Assembly (NCBI GenBank): GCA_003451585.1
Contig: DMEU01000001.1
Location: 1-34,740, forward strand
DNA length: 34,740 nucleotides
Direction of reading: 5' to 3'
From: Candidatus Omnitrophota bacterium
GTDB lineage: Bacteria > Omnitrophota > Gorgyraeia > Velamenicoccales > Velamenicoccaceae
Every line of letters begins with the position of its first letter. Within the stretch, counting starts at the first letter, position 1. The position numbers were made by a program, and so were the translations under genes. The notes under the pieces were generated by a model. That model made no database searches, was not told the origin of the DNA, and worked only from the letters and a program-made list of their open reading frames with translations. Shown one piece after another: positions 1 through 7,250 of this stretch.

Positions 1-150
1 GGCTCTACCTTCGGCTCTACCTTCGGCTCTACCTTCGGCTCTACCTTCGGCTCTACCTTCGGCTCTACCTTCGGCTCTACCTTCGGCTCTACCTTAGGCT
101 CTACCTTCGGCTCTACCTTAGGCTCTACCTTAGGCTCTACCTTAGGCTCG
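1..150. repeat. 12-bp tandem repeat, 12 full units, coding for PKVE
   Basis: The plus-strand unit GGCTCTACCTT(C/A) repeats twelve times without indels from base 1 to 144, with a six-base partial unit after it. The only variable base is the wobble position of the Pro codon: read along the gene the order is CCT three times, CCG, CCT, then CCG seven times. The array probably continues beyond the left edge. Confidence 0.97.
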
Positions 151-671
151 CGAAGCCTGACTATCTCAGCCTCCAACTCGTCGTACTGCCCTCTTAAACC
201 ATCGAACATCTGCGTCTTTGTCTTCAATTCCAACTTAACGGTTTCCAACTCCTTATTAATCTTATCCATCTCCATCTCTTTTAAAGATATCTCGCCTTGC
301 AGTTTCTGCCGCGCGACCGTCTCCTGCTGCAGCATCATCTCCTTTTGCCTAATATCTTCCTTTGCGCCCTGCGACTCCTCTTTGGCCTTTTCCAAAACCT
401 TGACCTTGGACATCAACTCGGCATTCTCTTTTTTATATATATCGACCTGGTCCTTTACCTTGAAGAACTCTTCCTCGAGCTTTTGGCGCTCGTCCATCAT
501 CTTCTTCATCTCGGCGTCTTTACGGGATATTTCGATCTCAAGGTCAGAGATCTTTTTCACCTTAGCATCCTCCGTATTTTTTTGCTGCTTGGCGTCATCC
601 GACGAGAATTTGAAAAAATAAGCCACTAAGCCTGCAAGGCCCAACAACAAAATAAGGATCAATACTTCCAT
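1..671 (-). CDS. Membrane-anchored coiled-coil protein with PKVE repeats (C-terminus beyond window)
   Basis: I do not recognise a family. The frame is open from an ATG at 669-671 to the left edge, giving 223 visible residues and no stop. Residues 3-20 are a run of Leu, Ile, Val and Ala typical of one membrane anchor with a very short cytoplasmic N-terminus. Residues about 25-174 are rich in Lys, Glu, Asp and Met in a heptad-like pattern and should form a long coiled coil. Residues 176-223 are twelve exact copies of Pro-Lys-Val-Glu, which would be a stiff extended linker leading to something outside the window. The start follows AGAAAGGA at about 9 nt and lies 16 bases after the panE stop, so it is probably co-transcribed with panE. 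The architecture recalls TolA-like or other envelope-spanning spacer proteins, but that is only a resemblance. Confidence 0.85.
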   Translation of the reverse strand, partial: MEVLILILLLGLAGLVAYFFKFSSDDAKQQKNTEDAKVKKISDLEIEISRKDAEMKKMMDERQKLEEEFFKVKDQVDIYKKENAELMSKVKVLEKAKEESQGAKEDIRQKEMMLQQETVARQKLQGEISLKEMEMDKINKELETVKLELKTKTQMFDGLRGQYDELEAEIVRLREPKVEPKVEPKVEPKVEPKVEPKVEPKVEPKVEPKVEPKVEPKVEPKVE

Positions 672-686
672 GGATGGTCATCCTTT

Positions 687-1616
687 CTACAATACCTGAT
701 ATGAATAGCCGGATTCCAGTGTCTTGACCAGATCGACAAGTATGGCATTTATAGGGGTTTTTATACCTAAGCTCTCCCCTTGCCTGACGATAACACCGTT
801 TAAAAAATCTATCTCGGTCTTTCTCTTCTTTAGGACGTCTGCCAGCATGCTTGAAATATTTTCCGAGGTAGCCTCACAGACAGACTCAGCTTTTGCGATA
901 GGGTCATCATATATCAATTTAATGCGCTTCCTCTTGGCCACTTTTACCGCCTCAGTTATAGCCTCCCTGAAGATACGTCGGCTGCCGTCAAATTGAACGA
1001 TCCGGCCGTTGCTCATGCGCGTAAGCGCAGATAAAGCATTTATACCGGCATTTATTACCAACTTTGACCAAAGGACCCCGGTAACATCTTTTGAAATTTT
1101 AATAGGCAGCCTGGATTTTTGGAAAAGCTCTCTTAGATCCCTTAATTCAGCCCCCATAGACCCGTCAAGGCGGCCTGCGATAGTTTCGCCTTCGCCGCTA
1201 TGCCGCACAACCCCTTCTTCGACCAGGGTCGCGCCCATGTTAGTGACCCCCACAAGCACTTTCCTTGCGCCAAACTCTTCAGCAAGCAATTCTGCGTTAC
1301 CCACGCCGTTCTGGAGCGAAAAAACGAACGCATCCTGGGCAAGGCTGCCGGCTATTGTCTTCACCACATTCTTTGTGTCGTATGATTTTGCGCAAATGAT
1401 CCAAAGGCCGGCATCACTGACTTCTCCCGGATCGGATACGATCTTGGGAGACTGGAGCTTCATGGAAGTAAGGCCTTCTATCTTTAAGCCGCCTTTTTTT
1501 AAACGTGACGCGCGCTCAGACGTCTTATCAAGAAGCCAAATATCTTCCTTTGACCTCGAAAGCAGGCCGTATAACAACAGCCCTATAGCGCCCGGCCCAA
1601 CGATCACGACTTTCAT
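687..1616 (-). CDS. panE: 2-dehydropantoate 2-reductase (ketopantoate reductase)
   Basis: Makes pantoate from ketopantoate with NADPH, for pantothenate and coenzyme A synthesis in the cytoplasm. The N-terminus is a Rossmann nucleotide-binding segment with GPGAIG at residues 7-12. The C-terminal helical domain has the family signature around WSKLVINAGINALSALTR, which contains the catalytic lysine and is followed by SNGR. The 309-residue length is normal. I chose the ATG at 1614-1616 because GGGAGG lies just before it; the ATG four codons upstream would overlap that site and lie only about 8 nt from the predicted transcription start. It has its own promoter in the gap after recO and is followed by the coiled-coil gene. 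Other ApbA/PanE-family reductases share the fold, so the substrate is inferred from the motif set; coaX and coaB in the same window fit a CoA role. Confidence 0.9.
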   Translation of the reverse strand: MKVVIVGPGAIGLLLYGLLSRSKEDIWLLDKTSERASRLKKGGLKIEGLTSMKLQSPKIVSDPGEVSDAGLWIICAKSYDTKNVVKTIAGSLAQDAFVFSLQNGVGNAELLAEEFGARKVLVGVTNMGATLVEEGVVRHSGEGETIAGRLDGSMGAELRDLRELFQKSRLPIKISKDVTGVLWSKLVINAGINALSALTRMSNGRIVQFDGSRRIFREAITEAVKVAKRKRIKLIYDDPIAKAESVCEATSENISSMLADVLKKRKTEIDFLNGVIVRQGESLGIKTPINAILVDLVKTLESGYSYQVL

Positions 1617-1626
1617 TGCGCCTCCC

Positions 1627-1652
1627 ATGTTATGATTTGTTTAACATAACAT
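1627..1652. repeat. 8-bp perfect inverted repeat overlapping the panE -10 box
   Basis: Arms ATGTTATG (1627-1634) and CATAACAT (1645-1652) are separated by 10 bases. The right arm covers part of the predicted -10 hexamer, and the left arm lies after the predicted start of transcription. This geometry suits a dimeric repressor site, though an AT-rich chance match is possible. Confidence 0.5.
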
Positions 1653-1671
1653 AGATAAAAGTTAATGTCAA
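1643..1671 (-). promoter_or_regulatory. Sigma70-type promoter for panE
   Basis: On the minus strand TTGACA (1666-1671) is followed after 17 bases by TATGTT (1643-1648). The -35 begins directly after the recO stop codon. Transcription would start near 1636, about 20 bases before the panE ATG. Confidence 0.65.
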
Positions 1672-1672
1672 A

Positions 1673-2422
1673 TCATCCGGCGAGATCAATAAGTTCATGG
1701 ACAGGCCTGCTAGTTTTCAAGGCCCTGCCAACGTGAAAATTGATAAAAGATGTCAAAATACCTTCCAGCTGGCCGCGGATCTGGGAGCTCATATTCAACC
1801 TTAGGGCCTTTGACCATTCTGACCTCTCTATATAAAGAAGTGTGGCTATACTGCCCTGTAACACGGCCTCTGCATGCCTGTCCGTAGGACAACAGCGGCC
1901 ACACAAAAGGCCTCCTCTTGACCTGCTAAAAAATGCATCCCTCTCTATTTTTGCATCACATGCCAGGCATGAATCAAAATGCGGCTTAAAACCCGACAAG
2001 GAAAGTATCTTGATCTGGAAAATAGGCCGTGTATCGGCCGTGCCGCCTTTTAAGGTGTTCAAGAAATCAAAGATCAGTTCGAAAACTTCGGCATGGGCGT
2101 CTTCAAGAGGCATCAGGCAATCTACCAATTCCGCGATATGGCTGGCAAAACCGAAAGTCTTTAAGCTAGGCGTGAGCATGCCGAAGTCATCTATCTGGTC
2201 GCACTGGCCTACGAGGTGTATCTCGGTATTCCTCTTCCTGTAGAAGACGATGTGGTTAAGGGACAACGGGGAAAGGGTAGTAGAGAACTTTCTTGGGTCC
2301 TTACGGACACCCTTCAAGATGCCTTTGACCTTACCGAAATCCCTGGTGAAAAAAGTAACGATCTTACTCGTTTCTCGAAAGTCAAATGCCCTTAATAGGA
2401 ATGCAGGTGTGGAACAGATCAT
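1673..2422 (-). CDS. recO: DNA repair protein RecO
   Basis: Helps load RecA on SSB-coated single strands with RecR and anneals strands in gap repair. The 249 residues show the N-terminal OB-fold region (from about TPAFLLRAFDFRETSKIVTF) and a helical C-terminal domain with two cysteine pairs, CLAC and CGRC, spaced as in the RecO zinc knuckle. The frame extends ten codons upstream to a TTG, but the ATG at 2420-2422 is preferred: AAAGGTG lies just upstream, and the earlier codons fall against the heptamer array that fills the gap from ybeY. Gene order phoH-pgpH-ybeY-recO resembles that of many bacteria in which era or cdd is also present; those are absent here. Confidence 0.92.
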   Translation of the reverse strand: MICSTPAFLLRAFDFRETSKIVTFFTRDFGKVKGILKGVRKDPRKFSTTLSPLSLNHIVFYRKRNTEIHLVGQCDQIDDFGMLTPSLKTFGFASHIAELVDCLMPLEDAHAEVFELIFDFLNTLKGGTADTRPIFQIKILSLSGFKPHFDSCLACDAKIERDAFFSRSRGGLLCGRCCPTDRHAEAVLQGSIATLLYIERSEWSKALRLNMSSQIRGQLEGILTSFINFHVGRALKTSRPVHELIDLAG

Positions 2423-2450
2423 GGCACCTTTAGAGTAGCTGAGTGGTTGC

Positions 2451-2553
2451 AAGTATCATGTATCATATATCACGTGTCATGTGTCATGTATCATGTATCA
2501 AGTATCACGTTTTGGGTATTTGGGTATTTTTCTTGACACCTGACACTTGAAAC
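2451..2553. repeat. Heptamer element, copy 1 (ybeY 3' end and ybeY-recO gap)
   Basis: On the plus strand eight heptamers of the form AWGTRTC (2451-2506) are followed by a 26-base spacer and three heptamers TTGACAC, CTGACAC, TTGAAAC (2533-2553). TTGACAC is the reverse complement of the AAGTGTC class, so the two arms are inverted relative to each other and could pair. The spacer ends in TTTTTC directly before TTGACAC, as in the two valS copies, and also contains GGGTATTT twice. The element encodes the last 18 or so codons of ybeY. Confidence 0.85.
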
Positions 2554-3007
2554 CGATTATTTTTTTTAATAGTTCTTCCTGCCGCATCCACATCCTTCTT
2601 CTTTCGTCGGGAGTGGAGTCATCATAGCCTGTCAGATGTAATATACCGTGTATGATATAACGCGCGAGCTCTTCTTTAAAACTTACTTTTATCTTCCTGG
2701 CTACCGATCTTGCCCTATCAACAGAGACTACTACATCGGCAACAAGGCATGCCTTTGACAAGAATGGAGGTTTAAGGTCAAACGAGAGAACGTCCGTAGT
2801 CGAATCCTTGGACATATACTTCCTGTTCAGGCGCCTGAGTGCGGCATCCCCGGACAGGATAACGGTCAAAACGGCATTTTTGACCTTTTCTTCTTTTAAT
2901 GCTATTTGAGAGACACTTTTAATGAAAGCGGCCAAGATGCGGGCCTTAGGAGAGAGCACCGTGACTTCGATGCCTTTGCATATACTATTATTATATTTTT
3001 CTGTCAC
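2498..3007 (-). CDS. ybeY: Endoribonuclease YbeY (16S rRNA maturation)
   Basis: Metal-dependent endoribonuclease that acts in 16S rRNA 3'-end processing and ribosome quality control. The signature HGILHLTGYDD places the first two zinc ligands at His120 and His124; the third position, normally His, is Asp130. The upstream family motif appears as LNRKYMSKDSTTDVLSF at residues 60-76. The body of the protein ends near residue 152, and the tail FKCQVSRKIPKYPKRDT is encoded by heptamer repeat copy 1, which also supplies the TGA stop. The GTG start at 3005-3007 is 6 bases after the pgpH-like stop and is the best available; there is no ATG nearby, so the exact start is uncertain. Confidence 0.9.
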   Translation of the reverse strand: MTEKYNNSICKGIEVTVLSPKARILAAFIKSVSQIALKEEKVKNAVLTVILSGDAALRRLNRKYMSKDSTTDVLSFDLKPPFLSKACLVADVVVSVDRARSVARKIKVSFKEELARYIIHGILHLTGYDDSTPDERRRMWMRQEELLKKIIGFKCQVSRKIPKYPKRDT

Positions 3008-3013
3008 CTTTGC

Positions 3014-4357
3014 TTAAGGTTTGGGATACTCGATACGTGAATGATAAAAAGCCCCAAGGATATGTATAAAGATAGTGGATATCTTCTCTAAGTCCCTTAA
3101 GGTAAGCTCACAGGCATCCAACTGGCCGTCGATAAATTTATTATTGATTATACGGCGAACCAGGTCTGAGACGCGCTCTGCGGTAGGCTCATCCAAGGCC
3201 CTGCAGGCCGCCTCGACTGAATCAGCAAGAAGCACTATGGCGGTCTCCTTGGACTGAGGCTTAGGACCCGGATATCGGAATACCTCTTCCTTAACATCTT
3301 CACTAGCCTCTTTAGACTCAAGCGCACGCCTGTAAAAATAATAGACGAGGCTTGTACCATGATGCTGGGAGATAAATTCTATGATAGCATTATTCAACCT
3401 GTTCTTCTTGGCCAGGTCCATCCCGCGCTTTACATGGTCCATGATCACAAGCCTGCTCATAGACGCGCTTAAGTCATCGTGTTTGCTGGCGCACCTGTCC
3501 TGATTCTCGCTGAAATACTCGGGTTTCTCCAATTTACCTATGTCATGGTAATACGCCCCCACGCGGGACAATAATGAATTAGCGCCTACGACCTCAGATG
3601 CCATCTCAGCAAGATTTCCAACCATGAGGCTGTGGTGATAAGTGCCGGGGGCCTCTAAAACAAGGCGCTTTAACAGCGGATGATTGAAGTCTGCGAGCTC
3701 TAAAAGACTGATGTCGGTAACGACTTTAAAAAGAAATTCAAAAACAGGCAATAAGCCTGCTACCAGGAAAGAAGCTATGAGGCCATTTAAGAACGGTGTG
3801 GAGCAAAACTTCAATACGGGGGCTGAGGTAATACCATAATGCCTAAAAAATGTAAGCGCGGCCAGGGCCTGCACAAGGCCCACAAAAAAACCAGCTGTTA
3901 TTATCTTGGACCTGCGCCTGGCATGCCAGACGAACAAAGAGCCCGTGATGCCGCCTATAAGAAGCACGCTCGCCAGATAAAGGTCTACGCCGTAAGATAC
4001 ACCGACAAAAACGCTCAAGCCTACGCTAAACAGCAGAGCAAGCTCAAGGTCCCTGTACAATAGCGATACCAGCATAGAGAAAAAAGCTACAGGGAAAAAA
4101 TACGGGGAGACCTGAAAATATTCCTTTAAAAAACCAACACTTGCCACGCCCAGCAGGAAAAGAAAGATCAGCGTTAAAAAATTATATTTCTTTCCGTAGG
4201 TTTTAAGGGAAATGACCAGCAGGTAAGCTGACAGGATAAAAAAAAGCAGGACCGAAATAAGGGCGATATTCGACAGGCTGGCAAAAAAAACAGAAAAAAC
4301 AACGCCGCCGAGTATAAGTAATACCTGCCTAACTGTAAGAACGTTGTGATTTCTCAT
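3014..4357 (-). CDS. PgpH/YqfF-type HD-domain membrane phosphohydrolase, short form
   Basis: Likely hydrolyses cyclic di-AMP, the known activity of the PgpH HD domain, on the cytoplasmic face of the membrane. Seven or eight hydrophobic segments lie between residues 11 and 212. The family-specific linker follows (LPVFEFLFKVVTDISLLEL), then the HD domain with HH at 241-242 and HD at 271-272 in YYHDIGKLEKPEYFSENQ. Canonical PgpH has an extracellular 7TMR-HDED domain before the membrane helices and about 700 residues; here the protein begins with the helices and has 447, so a sensor domain is missing. Its start overlaps the phoH end by 29 bases and ybeY follows after 6, the usual phoH-yqfF-ybeY order. 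No diadenylate cyclase gene is in the window. Confidence 0.88.
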   Translation of the reverse strand: MRNHNVLTVRQVLLILGGVVFSVFFASLSNIALISVLLFFILSAYLLVISLKTYGKKYNFLTLIFLFLLGVASVGFLKEYFQVSPYFFPVAFFSMLVSLLYRDLELALLFSVGLSVFVGVSYGVDLYLASVLLIGGITGSLFVWHARRRSKIITAGFFVGLVQALAALTFFRHYGITSAPVLKFCSTPFLNGLIASFLVAGLLPVFEFLFKVVTDISLLELADFNHPLLKRLVLEAPGTYHHSLMVGNLAEMASEVVGANSLLSRVGAYYHDIGKLEKPEYFSENQDRCASKHDDLSASMSRLVIMDHVKRGMDLAKKNRLNNAIIEFISQHHGTSLVYYFYRRALESKEASEDVKEEVFRYPGPKPQSKETAIVLLADSVEAACRALDEPTAERVSDLVRRIINNKFIDGQLDACELTLRDLEKISTIFIHILGAFYHSRIEYPKP

Positions 4358-5300
4358 AAGCTTCTATGATCCTCTGGACAAGCTCGTGCCGGACGACGTC
4401 GGCCCCGGTCAGATGGATGAACTTTATGCCATCGATCTTGGATAAAAGCTCCTGGGCCTGCAATAAACCTAAAGGTTTGCCTCCGGGCAGATCGCTCTGC
4501 GTCATATCACCGGTGATCACAGCCTTTGAATCAAAACCCAGGCGCGTCAAGAACATCTTTAACTGCTCAGGCGTACAGTTCTGGGCTTCGTCTAAAATAA
4601 TGAATGCGTCATTCAATGTGCGGCCGCGCATATACGCCAGAGGAGCCACTTCAATTATCCCCATCTCTATATATTTTTCTATTTTTTCAGCCTCCATCAT
4701 GTCATAGATCGCATCATAGAGAGGCCTAAGGTAAGGAGACAGTTTTTCCTGGAGGCCTCCGGGTAAAAACCCGAGGCTCTCACCGGCCTCTATAGCAGGC
4801 CGCGTCAAGATGATCCTCCTTACCCTGCCTGATAAGAGTGCGGAGACCGCCATAGCCATCGCCAGATAGGTCTTGCCTGTCCCGGCCGGACCGATACCGA
4901 AAACAATATCATATTTTCTTATCGAATCCGCATACTCCTGCTGGCCGCGCGTCTTGGGGACTGCGGTCTTATCCTTACGGGAGACATCTGCGGAAAACTC
5001 ATCGAGCGTAAACTTAGACTCCATTTGCTTTTCATGTTTAGCACCCCGTGAAGCAAGGATCATATGCTCCAGTTCCTTTCGGTCCGGATTCCTATTGGAC
5101 CTTACAAGATGCAGGAAATTCTCGATAAGATAAACGGCCTTCTCGAGCTTTCCTTTATTGGAAGAGCTGACCTTAAGCCCATCAGCCTTTGAGCTTATTT
5201 TTACCGCGAAGGCCTGCTCAATGAGCCTGGAGTTCTCATCATGCATGCCAAAAAAATCACGCGCCTCTTTTTGATTTTCTACTTTAATAATTCTAAACAT
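4329..5300 (-). CDS. phoH: PhoH-like ATPase
   Basis: Cytoplasmic P-loop ATPase of the PhoH/YbeZ family, linked to RNA metabolism together with YbeY; its precise activity is not settled. Residues 137-144 are the Walker A GPAGTGKT and 237-240 are the DEAQ of Walker B. The N-terminal 100 residues carry the short nucleic-acid-binding-like segment usual for the family. Length 323 is typical. The ATG follows AGGAG at about 5 bases, and the gene starts 7 bases after the LysM lipoprotein stop. The downstream pgpH-like gene begins inside its last codons, which suggests translational coupling. Confidence 0.93.
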   Translation of the reverse strand: MFRIIKVENQKEARDFFGMHDENSRLIEQAFAVKISSKADGLKVSSSNKGKLEKAVYLIENFLHLVRSNRNPDRKELEHMILASRGAKHEKQMESKFTLDEFSADVSRKDKTAVPKTRGQQEYADSIRKYDIVFGIGPAGTGKTYLAMAMAVSALLSGRVRRIILTRPAIEAGESLGFLPGGLQEKLSPYLRPLYDAIYDMMEAEKIEKYIEMGIIEVAPLAYMRGRTLNDAFIILDEAQNCTPEQLKMFLTRLGFDSKAVITGDMTQSDLPGGKPLGLLQAQELLSKIDGIKFIHLTGADVVRHELVQRIIEAYEKSQRSYS

Positions 5301-5307
5301 AGAACTC

Positions 5308-5841
5308 CTATTTAGTTACATCCGTCTCCTGCGGTATCTTCAAGACCTGGCCGGCATATATCTTGTCCGGCGTCTTAAGCTGGTCCGCGTTAGCCTCAAA
5401 TATTTTCTTCCATTTTTTTGCGGTCCCATATACCTTTAAAGAGATCTTACCTAAGGTATCATTGGGCTCGACAGTATAATAACTGTCTTTTCGCGTCGCA
5501 TCCTGCCCCTCGATCTCTTCGGTAGCTTCTTCCATGATAGGCTCAGAGACTGGTTCTTTGACGGACTCAACAGCCATCCTCCTGGTCCTCTTCGTTGAAG
5601 TTTTACCCTTTTGCCCATATCTACCGACCTCGATCTCTGCCACGTAAGTACGGCGCGTCAATTTCCGCGATTCATCCGCCGCAGATACTGCCGGTGTACC
5701 CGTCAAAAAGCCCTGGTTGCCGCTCACCAAATTCTGGTCCACTCTGTCTTTTTCAACCGCGTAAGTCCTGACCTGCGTGCAGCCCGAAACTATCAATAAT
5801 AAAAAAGCAGGTAAAAAAATAACACCAAAAAACTTCTTCAT
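5308..5841 (-). CDS. Lipoprotein with C-terminal LysM domain
   Basis: Secreted peptidoglycan-associated lipoprotein, function otherwise unknown. The N-terminus is a type II signal peptide (MKK, a hydrophobic stretch, then a lipobox ending VSGC) with Cys21 as the lipid attachment site. Residues 22-118 are a charged low-complexity region without a recognisable fold. Residues 121-170 are a single LysM domain, from YYTVEPNDTLGKISLKVYG to AGQVLKIP, which binds glycan strands of peptidoglycan. No catalytic domain is present. The ATG follows GGAGG at 5 bases. It lies between aspS and phoH with short gaps and is probably co-transcribed, without an evident functional tie to either. Confidence 0.88.
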   Translation of the reverse strand: MKKFFGVIFLPAFLLLIVSGCTQVRTYAVEKDRVDQNLVSGNQGFLTGTPAVSAADESRKLTRRTYVAEIEVGRYGQKGKTSTKRTRRMAVESVKEPVSEPIMEEATEEIEGQDATRKDSYYTVEPNDTLGKISLKVYGTAKKWKKIFEANADQLKTPDKIYAGQVLKIPQETDVTK

Positions 5842-5852
5842 ACTATCCTCCG

Positions 5853-7250
5853 TTATGATGGGCCTACGGTTTTAATATGCAATTCTTTAAGCTGTTTGTC
5901 CGATACCGAGGAAGGCGCATCGGTCAGAGGGCATACAGCCTTCTGTGTCTTTGGGAACGCTATTATATCGCGGATACTCTCTGTTCCGAAAAGGATCGAT
6001 AGTATCCTGTCCAAGCCAAAGGCTATGCCGCCATGCGGGGGCGCGCCGTATTTGAACGCTTCCAACAAAAACCCAAACCTGGAATTAATTTCTTCATCGG
6101 CGATATTTAATATGCGGAAGATCTTTCTCTGGAGCTCCTGCTCATGTATCCTCATAGAGCCGCTGGCTATCTCGCTGCCGTTTAAAACCAGGTCATAAGA
6201 ACGCGACCGGACCGGTGCCAGGTCCTGGCCGTCAAGCAAGCCAAGGTCTTGCGGATGCGGCGCGGTAAACGGGTGATGCTCACTGTCCCAGCGCTTTCCT
6301 TCGTCGTCATATTTAAATAGAGGGAAATCAACGACCCATACAAATGAAAACTCACCCGGGTCAGACTTATTAACCCTTAAGTCAGGCTTGTCGGAACCGT
6401 ATCGCTGGACCGCGTCTTTATAACTTATGCGCTCAAATGGTGTCTTCAACTCTATCCCTTTTAAGTCTTTTACTACCTTCGCAAAAAGCCTTTCACTGAT
6501 ATCAAATATGTCCTCTTCATCTAAAAATGACATCTCCATATCCAACTGGGTGAATTCCGGCTGCCTGTCCGCCCTCAAGTCCTCATCGCGAAAACACTTG
6601 GCGATCTGAAAATACCTGTCAAAACCTGAAACCATTAAAAGCTGCTTAAAGAGCTGGGGCGATTGCGGAAGCGCGAAGAATTTCCCAGGGTTAACGCGCG
6701 AAGGCACAAGGTAATCGCGCGCGCCCTCAGGTGTAGACTTCGTCAAAATAGGGGTCTCGACTTCTACAAATCCTCTAGCCTCTAAAAAATTACGTGCTAT
6801 GTGATTAAGTTTATGGCGCGCCTCCATGAGCCGGAACATGTTCGGCCTCCTTAAGTCCAGATACCTGTATGGAAGCCTGATATCCTCGGCAACATCAAGC
6901 GCATCTTCGATCTCAAAAGGCGGGTTTAAAGAAGGATTAAGGATCTCTAACTCCTTAGCTATCAACTCTACCTCACCCGTGGCTATCTTTGGGTTGATGT
7001 TATTTTTAGGCCGCTGGTTGACCAGCCCTTTGAGGCGGATGCAATACTCCGCGCGAAGGTCCATGGCCTTAGCATGCGCCTGCGGCGCGTCTTTCGGGGA
7101 AAACATGACCTGCGTATAACCATATCTGTCACGGATATCGATAAAAATGAGTTTCCCGTGGTCCCTGCGGCGATGCACCCAGCCGCATAAAACGACATCC
7201 TGACCGGCATGCCCGTTGTTTAATTCACCACAAGTGTGTGTTCTTAACAT
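5853..7250 (-). CDS. aspS: Aspartyl-tRNA synthetase, bacterial type lacking the GAD domain
   Basis: Charges tRNA-Asp, and possibly tRNA-Asn. Class II features are complete: N-terminal OB anticodon-binding domain (residues 1-110), motif 2 in FRDEDLRADRQPEFTQLD (220-237) and motif 3 in GIAFGLDRIL (408-417). Bacterial AspRS usually has about 590 residues because a GAD domain is inserted between motifs 2 and 3; here SDKPDLR (286-292) runs after a few residues into VWVVDFPLF (304-312), so that domain is absent and the protein has 465 residues. The anticodon domain has His at position 31 after RRRD, the residue seen in non-discriminating AspRS of bacteria such as Pseudomonas. The ATG overlaps the hisS end by 7 bases. 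Confidence 0.95.
   Translation of the reverse strand: MLRTHTCGELNNGHAGQDVVLCGWVHRRRDHGKLIFIDIRDRYGYTQVMFSPKDAPQAHAKAMDLRAEYCIRLKGLVNQRPKNNINPKIATGEVELIAKELEILNPSLNPPFEIEDALDVAEDIRLPYRYLDLRRPNMFRLMEARHKLNHIARNFLEARGFVEVETPILTKSTPEGARDYLVPSRVNPGKFFALPQSPQLFKQLLMVSGFDRYFQIAKCFRDEDLRADRQPEFTQLDMEMSFLDEEDIFDISERLFAKVVKDLKGIELKTPFERISYKDAVQRYGSDKPDLRVNKSDPGEFSFVWVVDFPLFKYDDEGKRWDSEHHPFTAPHPQDLGLLDGQDLAPVRSRSYDLVLNGSEIASGSMRIHEQELQRKIFRILNIADEEINSRFGFLLEAFKYGAPPHGGIAFGLDRILSILFGTESIRDIIAFPKTQKAVCPLTDAPSSVSDKQLKELHIKTVGPS

Noticed and set aside
1..150. Tandem array at the left edge as a possible CRISPR array
   Set aside because: The 12-bp units are contiguous without spacers and stay in frame with an upstream coding sequence as PKVE.
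1009..1635. Long plus-strand open frame (208 codons) opposite panE
   Set aside because: It is the antisense of a well-supported gene, with no family features and no ribosome site. Similar antisense frames at 19820-20437, 20431-21003, 23342-24049 and 24955-25512 were rejected for the same reason.
3839..4063. Plus-strand open frame with many Lys and Ala residues (MPKKCKRGQG...), resembling a small basic protein
   Set aside because: It lies opposite the membrane helices of the pgpH-like gene; its composition is the complement of Leu/Phe/Val codons.
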